From positions 310,001 through 374,000 of the forward strand of contig CANNDD010000002.1 in the NCBI GenBank assembly GCA_947503285.1: a stretch of DNA of 64,000 nucleotides. The letters are read 5' to 3'. The first letter of the stretch is position 1, and every line of letters starts with the position of its first letter. Origin of the DNA: an uncultured Croceitalea sp. (GTDB taxonomy: Bacteria; Bacteroidota; Bacteroidia; Flavobacteriales; Flavobacteriaceae). The position numbers were made by a program, and so were the translations under genes. Below, piece after piece: positions 1 to 9,486 of the stretch. Below the pieces are notes generated by a model, which saw only the letters and a list, made by a program, of their open reading frames with translations, searched no databases and was not told the origin of the DNA.

Positions 1-1
1 G

Positions 2-280
2 TATTTTGAAGAGCTATCGACCATTAGCAATCTTGACTACATCCCTTTTTTTCTCGGACAGTCTTATCTACAGAATGGACAAATTGAACAAGCATTGCAA
101 CAGTTTGAGTCAATCGCAGAAAAAGATACCGATTTTAAAAGTGAGGCCCTATGGTACAGTTCACTGGGTTACCTAAAATTAGGGAATAAAAGCAGGGCCA
201 GGCAAAAGCTGCAATTGTTGGTTACCGAAGGAAATTATAAAAAAGCCCAAGCTCAGGAATTGTTGGATACCTTGGATTGA
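2..280 (+). CDS. C-terminal end of a TPR-like protein (partial)
   Basis: The reading frame is open to the left edge (first full codon at base 2) and stops with TGA at 280, so only about 92 C-terminal residues are visible. They form two helical hairpins of the tetratricopeptide type, with a repeat around YLKLGNKSRARQKL near the end. TPR segments mediate protein contacts; no other domain is visible here. The last 28 bases overlap, tail to tail, the 3' end of the minus-strand CHAT gene, so transcripts of the two genes would be complementary there. The true start and full function lie outside the window. Confidence 0.75.
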   Translation, partial: YFEELSTISNLDYIPFFLGQSYLQNGQIEQALQQFESIAEKDTDFKSEALWYSSLGYLKLGNKSRARQKLQLLVTEGNYKKAQAQELLDTLD

Positions 281-3033
281 TCTTTTCTTCTAAAAATGAG
301 AAAAACCGACACTACAGCTAGCCCTATGAGCAGATAATGGTACCAGGCGAAATCAAAGGAACCTACTAGGGGTTCGGTGTTACCACTAAGCAGAAAACCA
401 GACCAATAGAAGGGATGCGAATATCTATTTTCATCATGCTTTTTCAAGAAAACCAATTTAGCATATTGTAAGGCATCGTCCTTTGCGCTTCCATCTGAAA
501 GTTGACCGTAAAAAGTATCCATGATCTCTGGGGTCGAACCATCGTTGATACTCCACGAGGTTTGCACGATGCTACTTGCCCCACTGTAGAAAAAAGCACG
601 CGCCAAACTAATGGACCCTTCCCCTTTTTGAAGCTCTCCCAAACCCGTTTCGCAGGCACTTAAGGTTACCAAATCTGCAGTAACATCGAGTGCATATAGA
701 TCATTGATGTATAATACCCCTGAAGTAGTCGTATCTGGCGTAAAGGTCAAAAATGAGTATTCAGGAAACCTATCGTTGACCCTTGCATGTGTGGCCAAAT
801 GTAATATACTGTAACTTTGTAAGCCTTGCTTAAAGGCATTGATGGTCGCAGCCTCGTCTTTAACGGCGGTACCCTCGAAATAGGTAGCCAAGGCATCAAC
901 TTCCCTACTAGCATTGGGCAAGGGGGCGAAAGCGATATCATTGACCAGAAAATCGGTTTTAAAACCCGGTGCCACAGCCAGGTAATTCGGGTTCCCCTTT
1001 TTTGGGCCTTCTAGCCGCGACCATAAAGTAGCTGAGTTGGCATAGGCAATACCATACTTTTGAATCAAGTAGCTTTTGGTGTTTACATCCGTATTCAGGG
1101 CGCCAAAAGGAAGGGATTGTAGTATACCGTCAGGTATAATCAATAATTTTTCGGTGTGCGTACCTTTCAGAAAGGGAGCAACGAACTTTTGATAGAGCCC
1201 AAAGGAGTTCTTGTTCAACGCGACTATATCACTTTTTGGGTTGGCTAAATGACGCTTAAAAGTTTCTATTTGTGAAAGTTCCTTTTTAGAAAATGGAACC
1301 TTATATAGCGCTTTATCCTCATTCGAGATACGGATGGCATATACCGCTTCGTCACCGAAAAAATAGGAAATTGCCGTCTGCCGCTTGCCTAAGGCATTTT
1401 GAAGCCTTTTCAAATCGGTAACGGTCTTGTCGTATTTTAATTCAAAATACGCAGGGTGTTTCTTTTCTAAGACGGAAAGCAAACGTTCATGCTCCCTTTT
1501 CAATTCGAAGAGTGCTGTGCGGGTCAAACTATCACCTTCTTGTATTTCGCGTTCTTTATCGGCAATAGAGATTTTCAAAATCTTTTCTTGCTCTAAAAGC
1601 TTGGAAGGTACCCCGGCAAATAAAGTTGCGTCGTTTTTGTGAAGTGCATCCAATAGGATATTCCCTTTACTTCGTTCAAAAAAGACAAATGCAGTATCAA
1701 TATAGCTTCTTTGTGCACTTCTTTGATACCGTTGGTAACAGGCTTCTATGCTTTTCTCAAAAATGGGGAGTACATTTTCTACCAAGACCTGTTTATCGGT
1801 ATCATCGTAAAAAGTGCTTTTTAATTGCAATAGTTCGGTAATGGCGGTTTGTCCGATTGCTATTTGTTCTGCCCATGCCTTAGTGGATTTTTTGAATCCG
1901 TAGATTTTCGACAACCCAAGTAGAATAGGAAAATGGGCGATGCGGTTAGAGGCTTTGGCCTTTTCGTGATGGGTGCGTGAATCCATTTCAAAATAAGATG
2001 CTGCTTTTTGATAATTCTTCAATGCCTCATCATACTCCATCATGTCGTAGTATAATTCCCCAATGTCTTGAAATACAAGGGCTATCTCGTCGACGACCCT
2101 ATTTTTCTCAGCATATGTTAGCGCTTTGCGGTAGTTTACGAGCGCATTGTCGTGTTCCCCTTTTTGTTTGGCAATACCGGCCTGCGAAATGGCCAAATCC
2201 ACTTGAAAACCATGCTTGTCAGGAAATTCTTTTTTGATCAAATCAACATAGTAGGTAGCGCTATCAGGTTGCCCTAATGCCAAGTAATTATTGATAAGCA
2301 ATATGCTTGTACTTATAAAGCTGTTCTCAAAATCGCGTACATCGAATTTCAACATCCAAGCGATGGATTCCCTCGCATAACTGTTGGAGGCCTTGAACCG
2401 TTTTTGCTTTGCTTTTAATGCGGCGATTAAATTTTTGGTATCGTATATTGCCTCATCATCATGGCCGTATTTTTTATGAAGTCGCAGGTTGTGCTCGTAA
2501 AATTGCCCTGCGAGTTCATATTTCAGTTCGTCACTATACATTGTAGCGATAAAACTATTTGCTACGGTCTCGAAACTTGAGAAATCTTCGTTCGTAATCG
2601 TATCTTCTTTGATAACATTTCGAAGCTTCAAAAAATACATTCGCGCTTCTACATAATCATGCAGGTTATAATGGTAAGATCCTTTATTATACCAATGATA
2701 GTATTTATAGTATTTGCCAACTGCGGAAATATCATTTGACTTGGCAATCACACCTAAAAGACTGTCTGCCCTGACAAGTTCATTTTTTTCTTGTAATCGA
2801 TCTCGATGATAACTGAACAAAGCCACTTTTTCACAGAGGATACCAAATGCATTTATGCTATCATTTTTCGATTTGGCCAAATCAAAAGCAATTTCAAAAT
2901 AGTAGGCGCTACTATCTTTATGGGTCCAATAGTGCTCTTCGGCTTTTATCAGCTCGTTCTCTTGGCCAAATAACCCAGTAGCACCCAGCAAAGCAAAAAT
3001 TAAGAGAAAACAAGTAAGGCCCCTGCTACCCAT
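253..3033 (-). CDS. TPR-CHAT domain protein, membrane-anchored
   Basis: About 926 residues. It has an N-terminal signal peptide (hydrophobic run LTCFLLIFALLGATG), a long tetratricopeptide solenoid through roughly residue 400, a helical linker, then a C-terminal CHAT domain, a caspase/separase-like cysteine peptidase fold. The expected dyad is present: His749 in ILHLATHAR and Cys794 in LVTLSACETGLG. After the CHAT domain comes one transmembrane helix near the C-terminus (HYLLIGLAVVSVFLIF) and a basic tail, so the protease domain should sit in the periplasm on the inner membrane. The ATG at 3033 is preferred over a TTG three codons upstream because the signal peptide begins there. CHAT proteins often act as effectors released by partner binding to the TPRs; the substrate here is unknown. 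Confidence 0.85.
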   Translation of the reverse strand: MGSRGLTCFLLIFALLGATGLFGQENELIKAEEHYWTHKDSSAYYFEIAFDLAKSKNDSINAFGILCEKVALFSYHRDRLQEKNELVRADSLLGVIAKSNDISAVGKYYKYYHWYNKGSYHYNLHDYVEARMYFLKLRNVIKEDTITNEDFSSFETVANSFIATMYSDELKYELAGQFYEHNLRLHKKYGHDDEAIYDTKNLIAALKAKQKRFKASNSYARESIAWMLKFDVRDFENSFISTSILLINNYLALGQPDSATYYVDLIKKEFPDKHGFQVDLAISQAGIAKQKGEHDNALVNYRKALTYAEKNRVVDEIALVFQDIGELYYDMMEYDEALKNYQKAASYFEMDSRTHHEKAKASNRIAHFPILLGLSKIYGFKKSTKAWAEQIAIGQTAITELLQLKSTFYDDTDKQVLVENVLPIFEKSIEACYQRYQRSAQRSYIDTAFVFFERSKGNILLDALHKNDATLFAGVPSKLLEQEKILKISIADKEREIQEGDSLTRTALFELKREHERLLSVLEKKHPAYFELKYDKTVTDLKRLQNALGKRQTAISYFFGDEAVYAIRISNEDKALYKVPFSKKELSQIETFKRHLANPKSDIVALNKNSFGLYQKFVAPFLKGTHTEKLLIIPDGILQSLPFGALNTDVNTKSYLIQKYGIAYANSATLWSRLEGPKKGNPNYLAVAPGFKTDFLVNDIAFAPLPNASREVDALATYFEGTAVKDEAATINAFKQGLQSYSILHLATHARVNDRFPEYSFLTFTPDTTTSGVLYINDLYALDVTADLVTLSACETGLGELQKGEGSISLARAFFYSGASSIVQTSWSINDGSTPEIMDTFYGQLSDGSAKDDALQYAKLVFLKKHDENRYSHPFYWSGFLLSGNTEPLVGSFDFAWYHYLLIGLAVVSVFLIFRRKDQSKVSNNS

Positions 3034-3200
3034 AGTAACCAATATATCGAAAATAATTAAACCTATCGGGCATGAAGAATCATTCTTTTGACCTGTCGCT
3101 TCTTGGGCGTGGCATTTGCCAAGTGCTTGAAAAGGGAACCTTAAAAAAGAACTGATGTATCGTCGAACTTTGAAACAAAAGGCTTGTCATAAATTGAAGT

Positions 3201-3222
3201 AGCCCCATGGAACCATGGGGCT
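3201..3222. terminator. Inverted repeat between CHAT gene and lipoprotein gene
   Basis: A perfect 10-bp stem (AGCCCCATGG / CCATGGGGCT) with a 2-base loop lies 24 bases past the stop of the minus-strand lipoprotein gene. It probably ends that transcript and insulates it from the CHAT gene. The tract after the stem on the minus strand is only moderately T-rich, so termination strength is uncertain. Confidence 0.6.
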
Positions 3223-3245
3223 TTCTACCAAAAAATGTCTAAGGG

Positions 3246-3878
3246 CTACTCTGGATTATAGTTGAATTCATATTCACGCGTTTTTCCAGCACTATCAGTA
3301 TACTTTACGGCGACGGTGCCATTACCTTTAAATTTTTTAAGATTGAAGGATTTGAATACAATGGAACCTCCTTTAGGTTGCAATATTTCCCCTAAACCTC
3401 CCGTAGTACCTCCATATGCGGTTCCCTTGCTATCTCGAATAACAATGTCAAGGTTTTCTGACCCTCCAGGTGCTATGCCGAAATCAAAGTCAAAATCACA
3501 TCTTCGAGGTTTTGGACATGGTGGCCTTGGTGGTTTTACCCCGATGAAAACATCTTGTATCTTACCAAGCTCAACTTTTAAACCGGCCCTATAAGCGAAT
3601 GCTTTTTGTAACTTTTCTTTGGTATCCGCGTCATCCTTACCACTGTCCAACAACTTTTGTAGTGCTGCGATTTCCAAATCTGTTGTCTCTATTTCGCCAT
3701 TTAAATAAAAGCGGTAAAGATCTCCTTCGTAGAGACTGTTTTCAGCAGTTGGTTTTTCTTTTTGCAACTCAATTTCCGAACTAACAGCGAACAGGGCGCC
3801 GTCATTTTCCTTAAGTTCATCGGTACATGAAATCAACATCGCCAATACGACATATACCATACCTAATCTCGTTTTCAT
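3246..3878 (-). CDS. Hypothetical lipoprotein
   Basis: 210 residues starting at ATG. The N-terminus is a lipoprotein signal (VVLAMLISC, lipobox Cys18), so the mature protein should be lipid-anchored in the envelope. The middle carries a proline/cysteine-rich stretch (PPRPPCPKPRRC) followed by alternating Asp-Phe residues. The C-terminal 80 residues look like a small beta domain rich in Gly and charged residues. I recognise no family. It is transcribed in the same direction as the CHAT gene, with a hairpin between them, so any functional link is conjecture. Confidence 0.7.
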   Translation of the reverse strand: MKTRLGMVYVVLAMLISCTDELKENDGALFAVSSEIELQKEKPTAENSLYEGDLYRFYLNGEIETTDLEIAALQKLLDSGKDDADTKEKLQKAFAYRAGLKVELGKIQDVFIGVKPPRPPCPKPRRCDFDFDFGIAPGGSENLDIVIRDSKGTAYGGTTGGLGEILQPKGGSIVFKSFNLKKFKGNGTVAVKYTDSAGKTREYEFNYNPE

Positions 3879-4193
3879 ATTTACTTTATTTGATGGTTTA
3901 TTCTATTTTCACTACTTCCATTTTATGCTATTTATCAATAAAAGGTTAACACCCTTGGATTTTTCACCTCAAGGAAGGGCATAGGTTATAGTTGCTTTTT
4001 GTAATCCATTATCGTTTAAGGGGATCTTAAGATACCATTACATGACCGTATATGAACGATTGCCTTTTCTTGATAAAAAGTTGAAACTAAAATACGGCCC
4101 TTTAGCTGAGGGGTATGCGAGCATTGTAACAGGTTTGAACAATTATGTAACATGCTGTGTCACCTGCTCAAAACCATGGATAAATTGAAGGTT
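3879..4193. other. Intergenic region, 315 bases, no gene seen
   Basis: No convincing reading frame in either direction. It holds the 5' side of the lipoprotein gene and the 3' side of the hybrid kinase gene. A 10-bp palindrome ATCTTAAGAT at 4024-4033 is the only structured element; it may be chance. I could not find a clear TTG/TAnnTTTG promoter for the lipoprotein. Confidence 0.5.
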
Positions 4194-7094
4194 TTAGTCC
4201 TTTTTTGGATATTGCGATGGGGATGCCCCGTAGGCTTCCTTAAAGCACTTGGCAAAATAAGATAGGTTGTTAAAGCCTGTTTGATAGCATACCTCAGACA
4301 CATTGGCCCCTGATTTTTCAAGTTGCTGGGCCGCTAATTTTAATCTTTGCGACCTAATGAACCCTGATGCGGAAAGACCTGTAAGGGCTTTCAATTTTCG
4401 ATGCAGTTGCATGCGGCTAAAGCCCAATGCCTTAGCGAAGTCTTCTGCGGAAAAAGAAGGTTCCGTCAAAGAAACGTCAAGAACGGACTGAATGCGTTCC
4501 AATAAGATTTCATCAGAAGGCGTTACGGCAATGTCTTTTGGTCTTAAAATGACCTCTTGGCTGTAGCGTGCCCGCATTCGCTTTCTATTGTGGATCAAAT
4601 TGGTCATTTTTGATTTTAACAGGGTACTGTTAAAAGGTTTGGTAATGTAATCATCGGCGCCGCTTTTGATACCTGTCAATTCATTTTCGTCGCCAGCTTT
4701 TGCGGTGAGCAAAATAATGGGGATGTGACTGGTGAGTTCATGGTCTTTGAGTTCTTGGGTGAGTTCCACGCCATTCTTTCTGGGCATCATTACATCAGAA
4801 AGAATTAGGTCTGGCACTAAGCTTATGGCTTTGATTAGACCTTCTTCGCCATCGATAGCGAAATCAATTTGATATTCTTCGAGAAAGGTTTCCTTTAAAA
4901 CCGTTCTTAGGTCAGGGTTATCTTCAATAATAAGAAGTAAGGGTAATGATTCCCCATTCGCAAATGCATCATCTTCTGTAATAGCAGGAGCGGCCGATAT
5001 GGCATTTGCGACCTTGGAAGGTATGGTTATCCCTTCATGCAATTCTTCAGTCTTAAAATTCGATTTGTGGCAGGGAAGGGAAACCTTGAACACGATAAAA
5101 CCATCTTCGTTTTCCACGGTTATCCTACCTTGATGTAATTCTACCAATTCGTTCACCAAAGCCAAACCGATACCAGCACCTTCATTAAACTCGTTTGCCT
5201 GATAGAATCTATCAAAAAGTTGTTGTTTTTGCACATCGGTCAAGGGATCTGCAGTATTCTTTATTACAATGGAAAGCTCTTTTGGGGTCACGGTAAAAAA
5301 TCCTTTTACACTACCTTGGCCATGGCTGTACTTGATCGCATTTGAAAACAGGTTGGAAATTATTTTTTGCAGTGCTTCCCGGTCTATCCAAATAAATTCT
5401 TGCGTAATATTCAGACTAGTGTCAAAATCCAATCGGTTTGACTCCGCTAGATATTGAAAGGGCTCAATTTGCGATTTTAGAAAACTATGTATTTCGATTT
5501 GAGCCACTTTTAAACTGAGATTGCCCGACTCTAGTTTTGACAGGTCCAGCAGTTGGTCTACAAGATTGACAAGTCGGGTATTATTGCGTAATATCAAGTC
5601 GTATTCCTTACGTTCCGTTGCAGAAAGACCTGGCCGTTGCAGCTTTTGTTGAATGGGTATTGCCATAAGCGTCAAGGGCGTACGTAGCTCATGGGAGATG
5701 TTGGCAAAGAAAGTGGATTTTGCCAAGCTCAATTTTTTGATATCTTCTTTTAAAAGCCGCTCATTTTCGAGTTCGTATTGGGCGAGCACTTTTTTTCTGA
5801 CATTAATTTTATTGTTATAATTCACTACGGCCCAAAAAATCAAGATTTCAACAACGGCCGTATTCAAGAAAAAGAAAAAACTACCCAACACTAAAGAGAA
5901 TATGTTACCGATGATCAACAAAAAGCTACCGAAAAGCACTAGTTTACGCACTAAAGTGCGCTTTAAGACTACAGCTAGATAAACGAACATGGTAAAGGAG
6001 AGCACTCCAAAAATGATGCGAAACCATTTAAATGCCCCTATCGTATAAGCGTTGAAAGGGTTGGCCAATAATATCGCAACGTAGGCAACAATGAAAATCG
6101 AGATAATGGCAAGAACTATTTTGCTCAAAAAAAATGTTCTCGGCAACTCCTTTTCAACTTCAAGGATCCGTATGGCAAAAAAGAAATATAAGCCCGTGGC
6201 CACTAGGGTGGAAACCTTGCCCAAAAAGAACGGGAGCATGGGGTTAATTGCATTTAAAATATTGAAGAAAAAAGGTATGGTCCCTATAAACAAGGTGGTT
6301 GTGAACAAGAGGTATAGACTGTAGATCAAAAAGTTCTTGTCAAAGGTCATTAGAAACCCTACCAAAAACAATAGGCAAGAAATGAGAAACACCCCTGCAT
6401 AGACAGAGAGGTATTTAGGCAAATTGGCCTGTAAGACCAAATCGATAAACTTTCTCGAATCCGGATTATTGGAATGCATAAACTCAAATCCGAGTTTTCT
6501 GTTGTACATGCCAGCACTGCTGACCGTCTTTTTCATTGCGTAAAACGGTCTGCTAAAATCTATGGAATCCGTTGGCAATGAAGTAATTGCAATCTCAAAT
6601 ATGGTATTCGTTACTGGCTTTTTAAGTTTATAACAAATTCCTGTCTCCGTTTTTTTATAACCGCCTATATAAGGCGTATATATGGTCAAAAAATCACTTG
6701 CAAAGTCATAGATCAAGAGCGAGTCACTTTGCACCGGGTCCGCTATTTTGAAACGATGCCATAAGAACCCTTGTGTGTTGTCAATATCAGCGAGGGTATT
6801 CTCAAATACCTGCTTTTGAATGGCATCAAAGGTGAGTGATTTTGTAGTATCAAGGTAAATCGCAATTTTATTTACAGGATAATACACACTGTCATTCTTG
6901 ACCAATTCAATAGGTGTTACTGTCTGCTTTTGGCTATGAAGGTTCGAACCAAAAACGAGACAGAAGCCAAGTAACAAGACGAATGTGCCTAATGAATTCT
7001 CTATGCCTGCCTTTGTGGATAATGGTATTTTCCAATGAAATGGAAGTAAATATCGCAATGTCTTAAGTTTGGTTAGAACATTATATCGCCTCAA
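4194..7094 (-). CDS. Hybrid two-component regulator (7TM-DISM sensor, kinase, receiver, AraC)
   Basis: 966 residues. In order: signal peptide (about 34-54), periplasmic sensor region, seven transmembrane helices (about 225-425, 7TMR-DISM type), short coiled coil, HisKA with phospho-His468 in FFANISHELRTPL, HATPase with N-box NLFSNAIKYS and G-box GAGIGLAL, receiver with phospho-Asp767 in LILSDVMMP, and a C-terminal AraC HTH (about 850-966). One polypeptide therefore senses a signal, phosphorylates itself and binds DNA. No ATG exists near the N-terminus; TTG at 7094 is the longest choice and TTG at 7058 an alternative. The neighbouring ABC exporter genes are co-directional, but no direct target is evident. 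Confidence 0.88.
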   Translation of the reverse strand: MRRYNVLTKLKTLRYLLPFHWKIPLSTKAGIENSLGTFVLLLGFCLVFGSNLHSQKQTVTPIELVKNDSVYYPVNKIAIYLDTTKSLTFDAIQKQVFENTLADIDNTQGFLWHRFKIADPVQSDSLLIYDFASDFLTIYTPYIGGYKKTETGICYKLKKPVTNTIFEIAITSLPTDSIDFSRPFYAMKKTVSSAGMYNRKLGFEFMHSNNPDSRKFIDLVLQANLPKYLSVYAGVFLISCLLFLVGFLMTFDKNFLIYSLYLLFTTTLFIGTIPFFFNILNAINPMLPFFLGKVSTLVATGLYFFFAIRILEVEKELPRTFFLSKIVLAIISIFIVAYVAILLANPFNAYTIGAFKWFRIIFGVLSFTMFVYLAVVLKRTLVRKLVLFGSFLLIIGNIFSLVLGSFFFFLNTAVVEILIFWAVVNYNNKINVRKKVLAQYELENERLLKEDIKKLSLAKSTFFANISHELRTPLTLMAIPIQQKLQRPGLSATERKEYDLILRNNTRLVNLVDQLLDLSKLESGNLSLKVAQIEIHSFLKSQIEPFQYLAESNRLDFDTSLNITQEFIWIDREALQKIISNLFSNAIKYSHGQGSVKGFFTVTPKELSIVIKNTADPLTDVQKQQLFDRFYQANEFNEGAGIGLALVNELVELHQGRITVENEDGFIVFKVSLPCHKSNFKTEELHEGITIPSKVANAISAAPAITEDDAFANGESLPLLLIIEDNPDLRTVLKETFLEEYQIDFAIDGEEGLIKAISLVPDLILSDVMMPRKNGVELTQELKDHELTSHIPIILLTAKAGDENELTGIKSGADDYITKPFNSTLLKSKMTNLIHNRKRMRARYSQEVILRPKDIAVTPSDEILLERIQSVLDVSLTEPSFSAEDFAKALGFSRMQLHRKLKALTGLSASGFIRSQRLKLAAQQLEKSGANVSEVCYQTGFNNLSYFAKCFKEAYGASPSQYPKKD

Positions 7095-7126
7095 TTTAAC
7101 TAAACATTCGCGATTCTTTTAGAATG

Positions 7127-7822
7127 TCATCCCCCAAAAAACGCTTCCAATTCCTTTAAAGTCTCTTCTGAGGTTTTGATGTCTTTTACCACTTCACCTT
7201 TATTAAGTACTACGATGCGCTCGCAAACATCGGTAACATGCATCAAGTCGTGACTTGATACCAAAACGGTCACCTCTTCCTTTGCCGCCAAGTCTTTGAT
7301 GATTCCCTTTAAACGTATTTGGGTGGTAGGGTCTAAATTGGCAAAGGGTTCATCCAATATCACCACTTCCGGATTTCCGATAAAGCTCGCAACAATGCCT
7401 ACTTTCTTTTGATTGCCTTTTGATAGGTCGCGTAAGTATTTTTTCTGACCTAAAATTTCACCATGGAAGAAATCTTGGAACTGCGCCAGCAATGTGTCCA
7501 CATCCGCTTTGTTCCTTGCACGCAATTCCCCAATAAAATAAAAATATTCTTCAGGGGTCAAGTACCCAATCAAAAAGGTTTCATCGATAAAGGCCGAAGT
7601 AAAGGGTTTCCAGGCTTCACTTTGATTGACCTGAACCTCATTATTCACGATATGCCCCGTTGTAGGTTGAATCAAATCAAGCAACAGGCTAAATAATGTT
7701 GTTTTACCTGCACCATTATTGCCTACCAGGCCAAAACTCTGTCCTTTCGGAATTTCAAGGGATTCAATACTTAAAACGGTCTGAGCTCCATATTTCTTAG
7801 AAAGGTCATCTACTTTAATCAT
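7127..7822 (-). CDS. ABC transporter ATP-binding protein
   Basis: 231 residues, the usual size for a stand-alone ATPase subunit. Walker A is GNNGAGKTT (34-42), the signature is LSKGNQKKV, and Walker B is VVILDEPFANLDP, followed by a switch His in VSSHD. It lies 67 bases downstream of a DUF5687 integral-membrane gene on the same strand and most likely energises that permease as an exporter-type complex in the inner membrane. The substrate cannot be read from sequence. Confidence 0.9.
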   Translation of the reverse strand: MIKVDDLSKKYGAQTVLSIESLEIPKGQSFGLVGNNGAGKTTLFSLLLDLIQPTTGHIVNNEVQVNQSEAWKPFTSAFIDETFLIGYLTPEEYFYFIGELRARNKADVDTLLAQFQDFFHGEILGQKKYLRDLSKGNQKKVGIVASFIGNPEVVILDEPFANLDPTTQIRLKGIIKDLAAKEEVTVLVSSHDLMHVTDVCERIVVLNKGEVVKDIKTSEETLKELEAFFGG

Positions 7823-7889
7823 CGGTTTATTTCTTTACGTTTTTACGGCTATTTTCAAAGTTTGCTTATCATTCAAGCATCATTTGGTC

Positions 7890-9359
7890 TTAGCTATTCT
7901 TTTCTTTGAACCCGGCCACCATACCGTATTTCTTTTTGCGATATTGGTCTGTAATCGCATCAAGTAACTTGTTACGCAGCACCAATCCAATAACGCCCAT
8001 GACAATGATCACACCTGCCGCAATCTCAAGGCCAATCAATAGGTTTAAAACTGAAAAAATTACCATTGGAACCACTAAAACCGGCAGCATAATCAAAAAC
8101 TGGGTAGCGCTGGTACCTTGCATATTGCCAAACGGACTTTTGTCCAATTCAATCCTTTTTTTATTGAAAGATCCGAAATAAAGGATAACGGGTACATTCA
8201 CCCCAAGGTTATAAATGGCACAGGCGATATTCACCACCAATATGTTCCAGCCAAAATAAACATAGGGAATCGTCAGAAGGAACATGGCCACAACACTGAC
8301 GGTAATCAACAATGCCTTTGATTCCAGATATTTACGTAGGGGTATGTTCTGCGACATCATCATGCTGTAATAGGCACTATCCCAAGCTGGGATAAACTGC
8401 CCAAAATTCGATAAGAAAATGCCCGTCATGAATATGCCTAAGAATACGTGCATGAATACCATGTTGGCGTATATTTCTTGTGTGTAGAATATAAGCCCGT
8501 AGAATACGAAAAGTAACGAAATGAATACTTGCGCTTTCGTGCGTTTGTTACGCCATATCAATCTTAGATCTAGTTGTAAAAAGGGAGCCATGTCCCCAAA
8601 TCTTTTTGTCCAAGCCAGCTCTGAGGTTTCAACGACCTTCGATTCTACCTTCAAAGCGCTATCTAGGTACAATACCCTTTTTAGATACTTAAAATTGATG
8701 GCATATACCACTACCAAAAACCCTATGGGAATCAGCACCGTAATCGGATAGGCATACAATGCATGAAAAACGGGTCCGAAAAAGGCCATTACCGGTAATA
8801 CATCAAAGTAATCCAAGCCGTATAGAATTATCGCAACGCCTAAAATCACCGCTAACGCCTTGTCGCTTTTATTGATGATAAAATTGACATAATTCAAGCA
8901 AAGTGCGATGGAAATCATTGCGACCAACCACAACAAAACATTTAAAACAGGATAGCCATTGCTGATCAAGACCACCGAAAAAGGAAAAAAACACACCAAT
9001 GACAACATATTGAAACCCGAAAAAGCGGACCTCCCCAAGATATAGTTGACAATTTTTGATTTTTTGATATTATTGATCAGCATGGGTTTAATGTCCATTA
9101 CCGGCAGCTTTTGCATAAAATACCGTAGCATTAATTCCCCAATAATCCAGAAAATAAGGTATTGGCTCAACACCCACATCGGGCCTTCATTTGGCACCAA
9201 TTTTCTCAATATCAAGTACAAAAACCCACCCATCATTGCCAAGGAAGCCAAAAGATAAAGCATCATGAAACCCATAAAGATTTTGATGCCAAGACTTTTA
9301 CCAAATGAAGACGAACGAAAGAAAGATTTCCACTGAAGACTTATGAAACGGTTGAACAT
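7890..9359 (-). CDS. DUF5687-type ABC transporter permease
   Basis: About 489 residues with roughly twelve hydrophobic helices and no large soluble domain, matching the Bacteroidota DUF5687 family of ABC-2-like permeases. ATG at 9359 is chosen over TTG at 9371. The gene is followed by the ATPase gene, so the two probably form one operon and one transporter. The N-terminal cytoplasmic segment (SLQWKSFFRSSSFGKS) is typical of the family. Function in export is inferred from the pairing. Confidence 0.75.
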   Translation of the reverse strand: MFNRFISLQWKSFFRSSSFGKSLGIKIFMGFMMLYLLASLAMMGGFLYLILRKLVPNEGPMWVLSQYLIFWIIGELMLRYFMQKLPVMDIKPMLINNIKKSKIVNYILGRSAFSGFNMLSLVCFFPFSVVLISNGYPVLNVLLWLVAMISIALCLNYVNFIINKSDKALAVILGVAIILYGLDYFDVLPVMAFFGPVFHALYAYPITVLIPIGFLVVVYAINFKYLKRVLYLDSALKVESKVVETSELAWTKRFGDMAPFLQLDLRLIWRNKRTKAQVFISLLFVFYGLIFYTQEIYANMVFMHVFLGIFMTGIFLSNFGQFIPAWDSAYYSMMMSQNIPLRKYLESKALLITVSVVAMFLLTIPYVYFGWNILVVNIACAIYNLGVNVPVILYFGSFNKKRIELDKSPFGNMQGTSATQFLIMLPVLVVPMVIFSVLNLLIGLEIAAGVIIVMGVIGLVLRNKLLDAITDQYRKKKYGMVAGFKEKNS

Positions 9360-9486
9360 GTCGTTGGTCAATTTGTTCTTTAGTATTTGTGCTGAAAGTT
9401 ACTAATTTGTTACAAAGTCCATTCAATTTGTACAAAACCGCCTTAAAAATTTTATGAATCATTAATTTTACCCAAAAATTGATTCC

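Noticed and set aside
253-3033. CHAT protein as the protease of a gasdermin or CRISPR-linked defence system
   Set aside because: No gasdermin-like gene, Cas gene or CRISPR array lies nearby, and the protein has a signal peptide and membrane anchor.
7014-7022. TGTGGATAA, a DnaA-box-like sequence
   Set aside because: Single copy inside the hybrid kinase coding region with no second box or AT-rich unwinding region nearby; chance match.
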